From: Umbelopsis isabellina
Lineage: Eukaryota > Mucoromycota > Umbelopsidomycetes > Umbelopsidales > Umbelopsidaceae
Reading direction: 5' to 3'
Length of the DNA: 64,000 nucleotides
NCBI GenBank assembly: GCA_016758905.1
Contig: JAEPQZ010000009.1
Span: forward strand, 1 to 64,000
Positions 36,117 to 48,028 of the stretch are shown here, piece after piece. The notes below the pieces were generated by a model. That model made no database searches. It saw nothing but the letters and a program-made list of their open reading frames with translations, and was not told where the DNA came from. The number at the start of each line of letters is the position of its first letter. Within the stretch, counting starts at the first letter, position 1. A program made the position numbers and the translations under genes.

Positions 36117-37602
36117 TTATTTTGCGACTCCAACGATAGCCTTCTTTCTTTCTGGCTGCCGTTCAACACTTCCAGGAGCTGAATGTTTGATACGATTATC
36201 TTCCTTCTTTCTACGGTTGCCCAACATCTGCTTCTTGAGCTTGTCAGCCTTCTTGATAGCAGTAGGCAGATTGCGATGCTTGTCAATGCGTCTGATCTCT
36301 GGCATATGTCCGTAACGATCCTTGAGCTTAGCACTGTATTCAAGATGAGCACGCTCACGAACACTCTTAACACCCATACGCTCCGCGGCATGAGCTCTCC
36401 ATAAGCGGATGTTGCCGTCATCTGAGCCAGACAATACGTATTTGCTATCCATGCTGAACTGAACGGCAAAGATACGCTGCATTCGCTTTGTATGATACAC
36501 ATCTTTGCTGTGGCCCTTTCTCGCATCGTATAATCGAAGTGTTCGATCATAAGATCCGGTTACAATTTCTTCTCCTGTAGGTGAATAATCAACGTCAAGA
36601 ACAGCAGATACATGGTCTTTCAAAACATTGATAGCTGATTCCATTTTGCGCATGTCAAAGGTATAGCAATTGTGATCTTCATTAGCAGCTGTGAAAATGA
36701 AAGCTTCCATAGGGTTCCATGCAATGGCATTGGTACGCATCTAAACATGAAGTCAGAAACGAATAGTTCAGAAGAACGATCATAGACCGTACATAGTAGT
36801 CTCAGCTGACACTTACCGCCATGACAACCTTAGAGATGGGCTGATTGGTTCGCAAATCATAGAGTGCAATAGTGCGGTCAGTACCGCAACTAGCGAAAAT
36901 ATTAGTTTCGGTGTAATTGAACTTGACGGTATGAGTGGTATCGACACCCCAGTTGAACTCTTGCACGGGTTCTGAGCGGTTTTGATCCCATATCTCAACA
37001 GCATTACCAGAAGTTGCGAACAATGGCTCCGTATAATGGTGTGATAGACCAGTGAAAGCGTATTTTCCAACATAGGTATGAATTGGCTCAATACCTTCGT
37101 CTGTGTCCCAGATCTTGACCGTTTTGTCGGTAGAGCAAGACAAGAATGTGGATGCATTGGGAGTGGCACAGATACCATGAACAGTACCCTTGTGACCCTT
37201 GACAACCCATGAAGATTCACGTTCTGAAATGTCCCAGATTCGGATCTCACCGTCTCCACTGCCGGAAATCATAGCATTGAGGCGATAGGGGTGTTTGCAC
37301 ATGGAGTACACACCATCAACGTGCCCACTCAAAGCTCCGAGGAACGGCTTGGCGAAGAGACGCTCAGTCTTGACAGCGTTTAAAGCACGTACATATTCTC
37401 TGCCTTTTTCGAACGGATGAATGTTGGGATCGAGATTCTTTTGCACCTTGTGAATGTCCTGAGCTCGCTCTCGAACATAATCAGTTGAGGATCTCGACAA
37501 AGCCTTAACTTTCTGTATTCAGGTTTGTACAACGTTAGACGGTGTGCTATTCGTCGAGTATAAACAGTGCGTAAGCTGCCATGCATAGCTCGAACTTACC
37601 AT
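36117..37602 (-). CDS. SOF1: U3 snoRNP-associated WD40 protein Sof1/DCAF13
   Basis: A nucleolar WD40 protein of the small-subunit processome, needed for 18S rRNA maturation. About 435 residues. The initiator ATG (37600-37602) is followed at once by an intron (37513-37599, 87 nt, GTAAGT, CTAAC branch), so exon 1 contributes only Met. Exon 2 opens with KVKALSRSSTDYVRERAQD, matching the family start. Signatures: NLDPNIHPFEKGREYVRALN, RLFAKPFLGAL, seven WD repeats (GSGDGEIRIWDI, CSTDKTVKIWDT, GTDRTIALYDLR, GSYDRTLRLYDA, GSDDGNIRLWRA). The Sof1-specific tail follows (LEYSAKLKDRYGHMPEIRRI, RHRNLP-like KHRNLPTAIKKA), ending in a basic stretch. Three exons. Confidence 0.96.
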
Positions 37603-37936
37603 TTGTCTGGTTAAGTAGTTGTCGGTGAACTGCTTCAGAGCTGTAAAAATGTTCTGGTAAAAAAAATGTTGTAGTCACAGAAACAGTCACAGATAGTATT
37701 CGCTCAAAAAAATCATTCAAGCTTCAATTTCCTCAGGCTAACAATTTTAAACATAAGGCTGATTTAAATCTCAATACAATAATTGAAAGCGATACAACCA
37801 CAGCAATTCCTACAAATTGAGTTATGCGCAAAGCTTTATGTTGTTTATGTAAATAAATATGATCATTTCCATAATTCAGTTCTATGCTGGTGGCTAAACC
37901 GACTTTGAATTTCCTTCAATTGTATTATCACAATGA
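37603..37936. other. Intergenic region upstream of SOF1
   Basis: Spacer of 334 bp between the PNGase A-like stop and the SOF1 start, both - strand. AT-rich; presumably the SOF1 promoter and 5' leader. No motif stands out. Confidence 0.4.
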
Positions 37937-39944
37937 TTAGCAATGATTACTGGTCTTATCAGAAGTGATCGTAGAGTTAAACGCCGATACGCTTCGGCTA
38001 TAACATCTATGATTATCACGGAAGTTAACACTGGTCTTGGTTTGCCCCATACCAGTGGTCTGGTTTGCATTGGATATGGCATTAGCGCCATAGTAAGCGG
38101 AGCCTTTTTGCTTAGCATGGAATTGTGTGCTAGTGGACATATGACCGAGCTTTTCAGTGAACTTTTCCTGGTCATCGCCATTGGTCCAGCCGTCAATACG
38201 AATTGACTGATCAGGGAAGATAGTTTGGTTGTTGCCTCCACCAATCGTCCAGGAATAGTCAGTGGATATAGTGTGAGCAAGGAATCCGCCTTGACTGGTA
38301 TGTTGCGGTTTTTGTTCCGAATCACTTATCTGATGTATTGTTGGAACCCATGAGCCTATAAAAAGGGGTTAAAGTTACATTCTTCTAATTGGGATGAATA
38401 TTTAACGAGACACTTACTGTTATTACCATCATTGTCAAAGTTCAAAGTGTTTCGATAATTGAGATTGTATTTGTACTCGTTAAATATACGTCCTTTTGAG
38501 GTATCAATGTAACCCATGACGTGTGTAGACCTTCTTGCGCTCACTTTGAATACCGCATCCAAATTCTTTCCTATGCTTGACTTGGTTTGCACAGTAGCAT
38601 TACGTTGGATTGAGTTGATGAGTACTTTACCAGAGGTTCTCTCTGTGCCGTTATCAAGCCACAAATGAAGATTTGCGTCAATAAGCCAAAACGACTCGGC
38701 ATTGATGACCTGCACCATATGTTTGTAAGTAGTTGAAACCCACACCCTGATTCTAATCTCGTAACTTACTTGTAATTTGAACTCATGAGACTTGCCGTCT
38801 ACCATCCAGGCAACAAAGGGCGAGACATCAATCCAGGTAGATGGAATAGCAAATGCTCCTCCTATAGATACAGTAGGACGCCATAAACTAGGAACAATAC
38901 CACCGGTAAATACGACAGGGTGAGGTACGGTAGATCCGATCAAATGTCCATCAAAATAGACAAGTGCTTCACGAAATGGACCATTGCCGATACCAGTGTA
39001 ATTGATCTGATTCGCATAATCAGTGGGAGCATTGGAGTACCAGAATTCGTCGTTGGATTGTCCAGAAGCATATACTTCAAGATAAGCTGATCGAATATTT
39101 GTAGGTAAGGTAACATTCACGCTACCGAAGTCGCTGTCGGAGTCTAGATGGTACCATGCTTGATCATCAGTTCCGGTGCTAATAGGAACGACTACATCGG
39201 CAGCTTGAGGGTCAGGATACTCCTTGCTTGCGTCATAAAATGTAAGATCAGTGGTAATGTGATAGCTGCCATTGTAAATGTCATTGAGCACATTGCCCAG
39301 CTCCATTATCAATGGTTGCTCACTTTTGAAAACGGAAGAGTATTTAGTCACATCCTGTAGGGATATAATTAGTAAACTGAACCAAGACACAAAGATAGCA
39401 TAGCTGCTCATACCGTCTCGAACTCCCAATGAATGCCATTTTTGGTAGGCTCTGCTGTCGAAGTACGCAGAACTTCAACCTGATGTCAATATGTCGATAT
39501 TTCAATTTGTGAGGTAATGTAGCGTTTGGAGATGAAGGTTTTACTTACGCCGCCCATCCAAATAGCTGATAAACGATCAAATTGCTAACAAAGTAATGTC
39601 AATATGTTGATTTACAGATACCACAGTCGATTGCTGGTATCGGTGCTTACTCTGCCTTTTGATGCACCAGTATAAGTCAAGACAACTTTATTCCATGGTC
39701 CTGGGCAGTTCTTTGGGGGATGGTATGTAGCATTATATGTTTGTGACGCGCCGGTGCCAACAACATGATCCACGATGTTGACCGTACATGCATGAGCATT
39801 GGTTTTTACGATTGGTACTATATCAACTTGATCAATTTTTAGGATTGGTGCAGTAACGTTAGCCTGAGCATTATTAGGAACCGGTTTAGCAATTGTTGTA
39901 CAAGCCAAGCCAGCTACTAGCAACAGATAAGAAGAATACTTCAT
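37937..39944 (-). CDS. Secreted PNGase A-like amidase
   Basis: Resembles peptide-N4-(N-acetyl-beta-glucosaminyl)asparagine amidase A, an enzyme known from plants that removes N-glycans from glycopeptides. The start is ATG 39944 (MKYSSYLLLVAGLACTTIAK, a signal peptide); the frame upstream offers only GTG. Family motifs: YHPPKNCPGPWNKVVLTYTG, QFDRLSAIWMGGVEVLRTST, WEFETDVTKYSSVF, LEVYASGQSNDEFWYSN, GPFREALVYFDGHLIG, VVFTGGIVPSLWRP and TWIDVSPFVAWMVDGKSHEF, then a C-terminal domain ending TSDKTSNHC. Many N-glycosylation sequons. Five or more introns. It lies near the GH31 and phosphoesterase genes but on the opposite strand, so co-regulation is possible, not shown. Confidence 0.88.
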
Positions 39945-39986
39945 CTCGTCCACAACATTTATGCCGAGAATGCCGAATAATGCTGA

Positions 39987-39994
39987 TATTTATA
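39987..39994 (-). promoter_or_regulatory. TATA box of the PNGase A-like gene
   Basis: TATAAATA on the - strand, about 43 bp upstream of ATG 39944, a suitable distance for a short leader. Confidence 0.5.
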
Positions 39995-41957
39995 CGTCTT
40001 CGTAGAGTTTACATGGAAATTCGGGGTTAAACCTTATGCTATGTGCATTTCATTAAGGGTCTGCCATAATAGGCAAATCGTAATTGAAATAGGCAAGGCA
40101 ACTTTCAATGTACATGGTGGTTCAGAGCCAACGTTACCAAAAGAAGTTATTGCACACTTACAGGTCAATATCTTGCTACCTGAGTTAAGGTACCACTATG
40201 ACCGTCTATTCTGTGTCTGCTATTAAGCACAAATTTACAGTTATCTCCCAATAATTTTGAGTCCATATTTCCATTATGACCGAGGTGTCTCTTTTTCCGA
40301 AACTCGGTCAATATTTGGCCAGGACAGGTACAAAAATAAATAGCTAAGCCAGAATTATTTTTGCATTGCTTTGTACTTTGCTTCTTGTGATTTGTGTAGC
40401 CGTTTCGTATGCAAACGCTTCGGTAATAATTTCAGATGCTCGTGTCGGTAGACAAATAGCGATACCGGCACAGACTGATAGATAGACCAACAAAGAGTGT
40501 ACAAAAAGGCCATCGTTCATGGCTGAGATATTTTCAATGAGGGCCTGACATAAAAGTGTGCCTGAACTTTTGTAAGTCTCATAGACTTATAGTCTCATAG
40601 CTTCAACAATATTTCTTGCTTTCTATTGTCATAATGATTACAATTGAAATTGATGATTAAAAATATTGATATTGAAGCGATCCATTAAAATCAACTGGTG
40701 CAAAGCATATACCTCTTGCAAACAAGCGGCGATGATGTTATTATGAAATAGAGCCCTTGCATCACAGTACGCCACAAAAGATACTCATTCGAATATAAAA
40801 AAATTATCTTTCATAACAGCTCTCTTTTACCTTGAAGGTTTAATATATTAATTTTAAATGTTGTACAATGAGATACAGTCTATTTTATTGAAGCAATTAT
40901 GGAGCCAAAAAGCAATATGAAAGGGCATCCTCAGTGGGCAAAGGGATTGCTTTTACATAATCACCAGTAGGGCGCTCGAGGCACTACTTTATATTTTCAG
41001 TATGCATCAGCGAGGTGTTTGGAATAAAATAATAATGTTTGCTTTTGTTGGCATCAAGTGATACCTGAAACAAACAGGCACTTGCCAGCATACCTTCCTG
41101 ACTCTGATGGTTATGTATGGTGCAGACGATCAGTCAGTAAGTCTTGGGCTCTAGTAGCTTGTAGATCACATAAGTAGTAAAAAAAAATAAGATGGGTTTA
41201 CATGTTTCTAGATTACGTGACCATAAAAGCTTAATAATTGAGGGTAAATGTTGCATTGATGCTTTATCTTGCAGAATTATAACGCAAGCACGATCTGAAT
41301 AAAGATCGCCTCAGTTTATGTTCAATTAATTTGCTATTGTTTGACTGCCCAAAAGATCGCAATGCGTAAAGAGTTTTCATTGATACGTTCCAATTCATGC
41401 TAGACTTATTGAGAATCGACAACGTGCAACTTCTTACAAGTCTGTCAGACAATGCCCAGATGATGGGTAACAAAGTTGAAATTGATCTATTGAATTGATT
41501 CGAGATTATAATATGGAGAAGGGTGCGTAGTTGCACATTTGCCTTCAATTTGTAAGCACGCGCCACACCCGCCCCTCCTCAGTTATAGCCAGGGTCTTAT
41601 TTCCGGTCAGAGCAGCTTGTCACCGGTGATATCGCCATCGGTCAATTTTGCCTTATTTTTTTTTTCAAGCAAAAGTATAGTATGATTCCAGTCGTATGCT
41701 ATTTATATTATACGTACGGTATTCATATCATACAGTGCATTGCCTCATATTAGCTTTTGATTTACGAATGACTCGTATTTTGGCCATCCAACACAGTGGC
41801 GACTTAAACTAGGCCCTCAATTATTAATGAAAGCTAGAACTTTAAAGAACCTCTACCATTATAAATCAGATTTTAATTCATATATATAACTTGCTTTTAT
41901 CTCTACTTTGCAAATCATTAAATCAAACAAGAGTCAATCTCAAGCTACTACAACAAA
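39995..41957. promoter_or_regulatory. Long divergent intergenic region
   Basis: About 2 kb between the PNGase A-like start (-) and the SDR start (+). AT-rich with small domainless ORFs (40041-40226, 41264-41566). TATATATAA at 41881-41889, 69-77 bp before the SDR start codon, is the likely SDR TATA box. No RNA gene recognised. Confidence 0.45.
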
Positions 41958-42728
41958 ATGTCTCCTCAACAACAAACATTGAAAGGAAAGGTTGCCATCG
42001 TTACTGGCGGAACTCGTGGAATTGGTGAAGCCATTGTCAAGCTTTTGGCTAGCAGAGGTGCTGATGTAGTCATCAATTACACCTCTGATTCATCAGAGTC
42101 TTTAGCTAAGAATTTGATTGAACAAGTCAAGACTCATGGTGTCAAGGCCGTTTCTGTTCAAGCCGATATGGGATCGCTCGACGCACCAAAGAAGATTGTT
42201 AATGCCGCTGTTGAAGCCTTTGGCAAGATCGACATCATAGTCAACAACGGTGGAGTTGCTGATTTCAAACCTCTGACTGATTTGACAGTGGAACACTATG
42301 AAAAGATTTACAATGTCAACGTCCGTGGACCATTGTTCTTGGTCAAGGAGAGTATTCCTCATTTGCAAGAATACGGACGCATCATCAACATCTCGTCTGT
42401 CGCTGCTAGACTAGGCCTTGCTGGATCATCTGTCTATGCTAGTTCCAAAACTGCTCTTGAGTCACTATCTCGAGTTTGGGCCACTGAACTCGCCGATAAG
42501 AATGTTACCAGCAACAGTGTGAACCCCGGTCCAGTTCTGACCAACATGTTGTCATCGCTTGGCCCAGAATTCGTAGACGGGATGCAAAAATCTACAGAAA
42601 GAGCTGCCTTCCCTCGCTTTGGTACCGTTGAAGAGATTGCTAACATTGTCGGGTTCCTTGCCGGACCAGAGAGCCAATGGGTGACTGGTGATGTACTGAG
42701 CGGAAACGGTGGCTATTTGTATTTGTAA
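41958..42728 (+). CDS. Short-chain dehydrogenase/reductase (3-oxoacyl reductase-like)
   Basis: A classical SDR of 256 residues on a Rossmann fold. Cofactor motif TGGTRGIGEAI (residues about 16-26), an NYTS segment after beta-2 that suggests NADP(H), DMG after beta-4, NNGG (usual NNAG), the catalytic Ser in INISSVAA and the Tyr-x3-Lys in VYASSK, then NPGPVLTNM. It ends with the FabG-like VTGDVLSGNGGYLYL. Unlike nearly all neighbours it is intronless, and its coding sequence uses a restricted set of C/T-ending codons, which can mean high expression or later arrival. The substrate is not predictable; FabG-like proteins in fungi act on many ketones and polyols. Confidence 0.9.
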   Translation: MSPQQQTLKGKVAIVTGGTRGIGEAIVKLLASRGADVVINYTSDSSESLAKNLIEQVKTHGVKAVSVQADMGSLDAPKKIVNAAVEAFGKIDIIVNNGGVADFKPLTDLTVEHYEKIYNVNVRGPLFLVKESIPHLQEYGRIINISSVAARLGLAGSSVYASSKTALESLSRVWATELADKNVTSNSVNPGPVLTNMLSSLGPEFVDGMQKSTERAAFPRFGTVEEIANIVGFLAGPESQWVTGDVLSGNGGYLYL

Positions 42729-43509
42729 ATATCGGCCACTTTCAAGACCATGACGATAATTTGTATTTGTAAAGATCGAGCTCTGTCAACGACGCAAACT
42801 CTGCAGACTGCTAGATATATACTAAATAAATAAACATTTTTATAAAATCCCAAGTTATGCCCTCAATTAGGATACATTGTTGAATAATGGTATTAAAGCG
42901 CGACTAGCACGCTGTGCTTTCGTAGCGTAAAGCCTATTTGGTATTTTCCATCATATCATTCGAGTTATAGTGATGTATTTCGAACCACATTTGCTTATTC
43001 ACACAGAAGAAAAATGCACCATACACAATGGCAACAATTTCGCTACAACACAGACTTGGCCCAACTTCTTTATGAGGAAGAGCAGAGAACTCCTCTGCAT
43101 GGGGATGGCATTTCGCCAGTCAGTCTCAACAAGTAATTCAAAAAACTTTTATACATGATTTGACGAAACTCAAGGAATAGCATCACTACAATGTATATTT
43201 ACATGCTGAAATAAGAAAACGACATACAAATGGGAATGGCAATGAGAAGAAATTACTTTGTCCAAAAGAAAAGCAGAAGAGAAAAGAAAGAAATCGTGAT
43301 ACACGATATAATGTATAATATGGAAGCCACTTCATAGAAAGTAAAAGAATGATATATGGGAATAGAATATGATTGTGCAGAGAAAAAAGAAAAACGAATC
43401 TGAAAAAATCAAAGAAGAAAGGAGCATAGTGGGCAACAGCATTGTCTTCTACAACACCTTTGCCATCACTGCTATTTTTTCAGGTTAGAAGACGTTGTAT
43501 TGGCTTGCT
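42729..43509. other. Convergent 3' intergenic region, purine-rich
   Basis: Spacer of 781 bp between the SDR and zinc finger gene stop codons. A purine-rich stretch (about 43258-43300, AAGAAAAG-type) and A-rich DNA up to 43415 probably belong to the 3' UTR of the zinc finger gene. The ORF at 42970-43158 has no domain. Confidence 0.45.
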
Positions 43510-43660
43510 CTATTGTCCATAGTTGAACTGCGAAGCCACGTTCGGTGCTGGTACATTGTTGGGAGGGTATGCCGCATTTTGTTGTTGTTGCTGCTGTTGC
43601 AATTGGTCCATAGGAACGGGATTTCCAAATGCATAAGCTTGCTGTTGTTGCTGTTGTTGT

Positions 43661-43693
<33 letters not shown>

Positions 43694-46600
43694 GAACCAG
43701 CATTCATGGGCATACCACCGTTATTGCCAGAATAATCTTGGGTAGGAATAGGGGTTTGCAATTGTTGCCCACCAGGAGTTGAAGATTGTGAATCTGGCAT
43801 ATTGTACTTGAGTGCTACCATGGGCGAGTAGATCTGGCCACCAGGGCTTTGACCAGGTTGACCATAAGCATTCATTGGTGTCATGGGTCCAAATTGAGTG
43901 ACGTTGATGGGTGACTGTTCAGGTGGACCAAGATATCCTTGATTTTCGTTCATCTTGTCGGGGGTAGGTATAGGTTGAGCAGTGTACGGTGACTGAAGGT
44001 ACGGTCTAGGAGGGAACCGTCCATATGCTTCTGCTTGGGCTGGATCCATTGGATTGGGTATGTATCCAAGATTGTTACTGCTTGGAGGAGGGCCGACTTG
44101 GTTCGTTTCATGACCAGCATGCGTTCGCTCATGTTTCTTTAATGAGCGCGAGTGATAGTAAGCCTTTTTACAGCCTTTTGCAGTACACACAAATGGTCGA
44201 ACATTTGAGTGTGTTTTGATATGCGTTGTAAGTGAGTCCGGTCGAGAGAAGCGTTTTGCGCATTCTAAAAGATGAAAGAAAAATTAAATGGGGTTAATAA
44301 TCTGACGTTGTATGCATAGCTTTAGTAAGCTTGACTTAAAGTACCTTCACGGGGACAAACGTAGGGACGCTCTCCAGTGTGAGTTCTCAAGTGGTTATAC
44401 ATCTTGTGACGCTTGGTGAAAGGTTTTTGTGCTCTAGGACAACCTTCCCAATCGCAACTATACGATGCCTAGATGTAACATATTAGTACACAGTACGACT
44501 TATTAAACCGTAGTTCATTCGCAATCTTACCTTGCCACTGCCGACATGTGCTTCACCAATGTGACTTATCAGGCTCGATAAAGAATCACAAACAAGACCA
44601 CATTCACGCCAACGACATTGCATCTTCTGCTCTTCCTTTGGCGTCTCATCTTCGCCGTCCTCTTCATCGTCCTCGTCAACATCCTCATCATCACCATCTT
44701 CCTTGTTATCGTTATCATGTTGAGTTGCGCCTGTAGTATTATTATCGGTCGGCGTACTAGGTCCGTCATCATCATCGTCAGCATTGGTGCTAGTATCAGT
44801 GACACTGGCATCCATATTGCTACCGCGAGACTCAGGCTGTTGTGTGTTATCAACATGATTGACTTCGACGGGTAGTGCAGACTGCTGTTGCTGCTGCAGT
44901 GAGCTTGGTATCGGCGTGGATGCAGATTGTGCAGAATTACTACTTGGACTGTTTCCTCGCTTTTCTTGCTCAAGTTGTACCAATCTTGCAATGAGCTGCT
45001 CTCGCGTCATATGCTCAAACTCCTTAACGGAAACCTGCGCAGCCTGTGCTATATTCCGTGACAGAGTGGCAGTAGACTGCGTCTCCAGATTCATTTGAGC
45101 TAATGTTGGTCTTGGTGGCAGATTGATATGCCCAAGATTATTGTATTTGGTTTCCTGTGGACTACTGGCTATACTGCCTGGAAGGCTGGCACCATGATTC
45201 GCCGTTGGAGATTGCCCCATTTGCGAAGGAACAATCGGAACGAATGGTGGTTGTCGTTGGAGGCTGGCCGTATCAATATACAGGTTGGGTTTGTTTCCTA
45301 GATTTAAATGTGAAGGGTATGGTGTAGAGACGGTATGACGACGAGATTTCCGAGCATGCTGCTGCTGTGAACTAGCGTTGGATTCTAGCGGTCGTTTCGT
45401 ACCATGAGACTGTCCTTCTGTGGACTGCTGTGGTTGCTGCTGAACCATCTGCTCTTGCTGATGCACATGCTGTTGTGGGTGTTGATGTTGCTGCTGATGA
45501 TGCTGTTGAACATGTTGCTGAGCTTGAGAAGTTTGCATAGCTTCAATATGATGTTGCAGTTGTTGCATTTGCTGTTGTTGCATTAATGCACTATGCATAT
45601 GAACAGCCTGCGCAGATTCCATCATGTTTTGTGAAATAGCAGAATATGGCTGAGCATTTTGGTGTGTATGCTGTGGATCGACATGTACGTGTTGCATCAT
45701 ATTATCTTGAACACTGTTAGGCATAGGAGTTCCCATTTGCGAAGGAACAACGTGGCTAGCAGGAATTTGTTGTTCCTTACAACTCATCATGTTATTTGTA
45801 TAGTTTTGAGAATCCCCTACTGGCATCATATTATTGAGATGTGATGATTGCTGTTGCTTCATATCACCGTCATATACCATATCCGGAGTATTTTGTTGAG
45901 CAGCAACCATTTGTTGGGCCGTTACGTGTTGTGCGACAGCTTGTTGCATGGCAGCCACCTGGTGAGCTTGTTGCATAGCGGCAGCTTCTGAGTCTGCAGG
46001 GTTCATACCATGACTCACGTTTGGCATCAAGTTATGAATTAATTGCTCGTGCTGTTGCTCAGGCGTAGCGTGCTGCGAGTTCAGTTCTTGTGTATTCAAG
46101 TGAGGTGTTGAGGTGTGTGAACTAGGGTTCGATAAAATCTGAGACTGATTAGTCACCGGGGATTGTTGTAGTTGCTGCTGCTGTTGATGCTGGTGCACTG
46201 CTTGCGACTGGCCGCTTAACTCCTGCAACACTGCCTCGTTTAATGGCACAGAGCTTGGCATCGACTGTAATAAACCAGCATCGAAAACGTTTTGTCCATT
46301 TGGTAAAACCTGGCTAGGATGCTGCTGCTGCCCTTGATGATCACCAGCATGTGATGAACCAGGAGGGGCAGACTGTTGTTGCATACTTCCCGGGTCGCTT
46401 TGCGGTGTTACAGACTGAGATGCATTTACCAACATCTGATTATGCATAGCCTCGTTTTGCTGGTGCATAAGATTCCCAGCATCATGTGAAGGCATAGGCA
46501 TGGCATGAGGAGTGCTTAAATTTGAACCGTGAGGAGTACTCAGGTTAGAATCATGAGCAGAATGATCTACATGCTCTACTTTCTCCATCAAGTTTGGTGG

Positions 46601-47005
46601 CAGTGCAGAATGCTGTTGGCCACCACCACCACCACCAACCATTAATTGGTTGCCGTGCTGTTGGCCAATAAATAACAACTGTGACATGACAGCTTCGTTT
46701 TGACCTTGCTGTTTTGCCACAGCCTCCAGTTGCTGATCAATCAAGTTTCGGGTGGATTGCGCTGACGGCGGTTGAACAGGGGAGGCCTGTGTCGAGGAAT
46801 GGTGATGGTCGGTATTAGCGGGCGACGCAACTTGACCAGTCTGCTGGGCAAACATGGTTGCTACCTGTCGGTCCATTTCAGCTTGCTGGTGTTGTTGATG
46901 TATTAATTGTTGAATGTGTTCATGATTTGGAGAACTGTCAGGTACTGCTTGACCGTCACCCATCAACTGAGTTGAGTGGTCCGGTAGTTGCTGATTAAGC
47001 TCCAT
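43510..47005 (-). CDS. GLI/ZIC-type C2H2 transcription factor, glutamine-rich
   Basis: About 1,100 residues. The first exon (47005 to about 44530) encodes more than 820 residues rich in Gln, His, Met and Ser, with acidic runs (NADDDDDGPSTP, DEDVDEDDEEDGEDE) just before the fingers. The zinc finger cluster follows: CRWRECGLVCDSLSSLISH, then CDWEGCPRAQKPFTKRHKM with HLRTHTGERPYVCP, CAKRFSRPDSLTTHIKTH and CTAKGCKKAYYHSRSLKKH. The spacing and WxxC fingers are GLI/ZIC-like. The C-terminal exon has Pro/Gln-rich sequence with a pure polyQ run (about 43632-43692) and a second at 43577-43600. Three exons. It is likely a nuclear sequence-specific regulator; targets unknown. The promoter holds CRE and CCAAT elements. 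Confidence 0.88.
43577..43692 (-). repeat. CAG/CAA polyglutamine tracts
   Basis: Two tracts of CAA and CAG codons encode about 7 and about 20 glutamines in the zinc finger factor. The longer mixes CAA and CAG with a run of pure CAG near 43674-43690, where length variation between strains is most likely. On the + strand the same DNA opens a false poly-Leu frame. Confidence 0.85.
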
Positions 47006-48028
47006 TTATGGTGGAGATGCGGGCCCTAACGACTTGGTTGGATGGAATACTTCGTTGAGCAAGGTTGAAAAGTTGAATTGATTCCCGATCCACTGTAAAG
47101 ATTATCAAACCGACCTGAGTCTATGTCAGAACTTTTTGTTTCACAATTTTTTTTTTTCTTTCTTAAAATATTAAAGCAGTGAGATTGGTCGACAACGTCT
47201 CAGGGCAGCAACCCAACCAATCACATCACCGTATTACAAAAGTGGCTGACGTCACGAGTAGCCTGACGGCCCCTCCACTTCAAAATGAATAATGCCGACG
47301 GTTAGTAAGCTCTCCTGGATCAGTACATAACACTAACTGGACTTGGTGTATTCTGGTATTGTCTAATTTATGAAGCGTCGATGATATGATTTTCTAGATT
47401 TCTAGCTAAGTGAAAACATCGTGTTTATGCTTATATAGTTAGTGTATAAGCTTCTTCAAATGACGATATTTAGCAAGAAATTCGGATTAATTCGGATTTC
47501 TTGTGGACATTTCCTTGAGTGGCCAAAAACAACATCAACTGTGATATGATTGGATGACAATGCGCCATATATGAAATATCCATTTACACAATATGAGGCT
47601 TTCAGCAGCAACAAATTTCTCTCCAATGAGGGTTCCGCTGTGGGCGTGCAGCATAGCCAGTCACTTTACGTACGACCGTTACATCGATAGTAAAATTAAA
47701 CTCGGTTGAGTACGATTAGTTACTATAAATAAGCATCAGCAGAGAGAGCTTATGCTATTCCGATTTTATGCAGTCTATTTGGAGCTACCCGCAATGACAT
47801 TGCTTTTTTTGTAAGATAGTTTTGATAATCTTGCAGTCACCGCTTGTTTAGCTGTTCGGAACAGCCATTACGCTAGCGATATCATGACGATTATCAAAAC
47901 AAAAAGTCTGTTACTTTTACATTTGAAGTTTGGTTAGCTCAAAGATTTAGCCAGATATTGTAAAACTCGTGGCAATCAGATTGAAGTGTACCGTTTGTAT
48001 TGGTTTCGTTTTTTTTTTTGCTGTAAGG
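47006..48028. promoter_or_regulatory. Promoter of the zinc finger gene: CRE and CCAAT boxes
   Basis: The perfect CRE palindrome TGACGTCA lies at 47247-47254, about 240 bp upstream of the zinc finger start codon. CCAAT occurs near 47216 and an inverted ATTGG near 47185. This grouping is typical of a regulated fungal promoter. Further right, TATAAATA at 47724-47731 may serve a + strand transcript. No other gene seen in this stretch. Confidence 0.5.

Noticed and set aside
41264-41566. ORF of 100 codons on the - strand
   Set aside because: No recognisable domain or start context; lies in AT-rich intergenic DNA.
42970-43158. ORF of 62 codons between the SDR and zinc finger genes
   Set aside because: No domain and located in a convergent 3' region.
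43495-43782. Poly-leucine ORF on the + strand
   Set aside because: Antisense shadow of the polyglutamine tract.
43577-46200. Regularly spaced short repeats suggesting a CRISPR-like array
   Set aside because: They are CAG/CAA codon runs within an intact coding frame, with no constant repeat-spacer structure.
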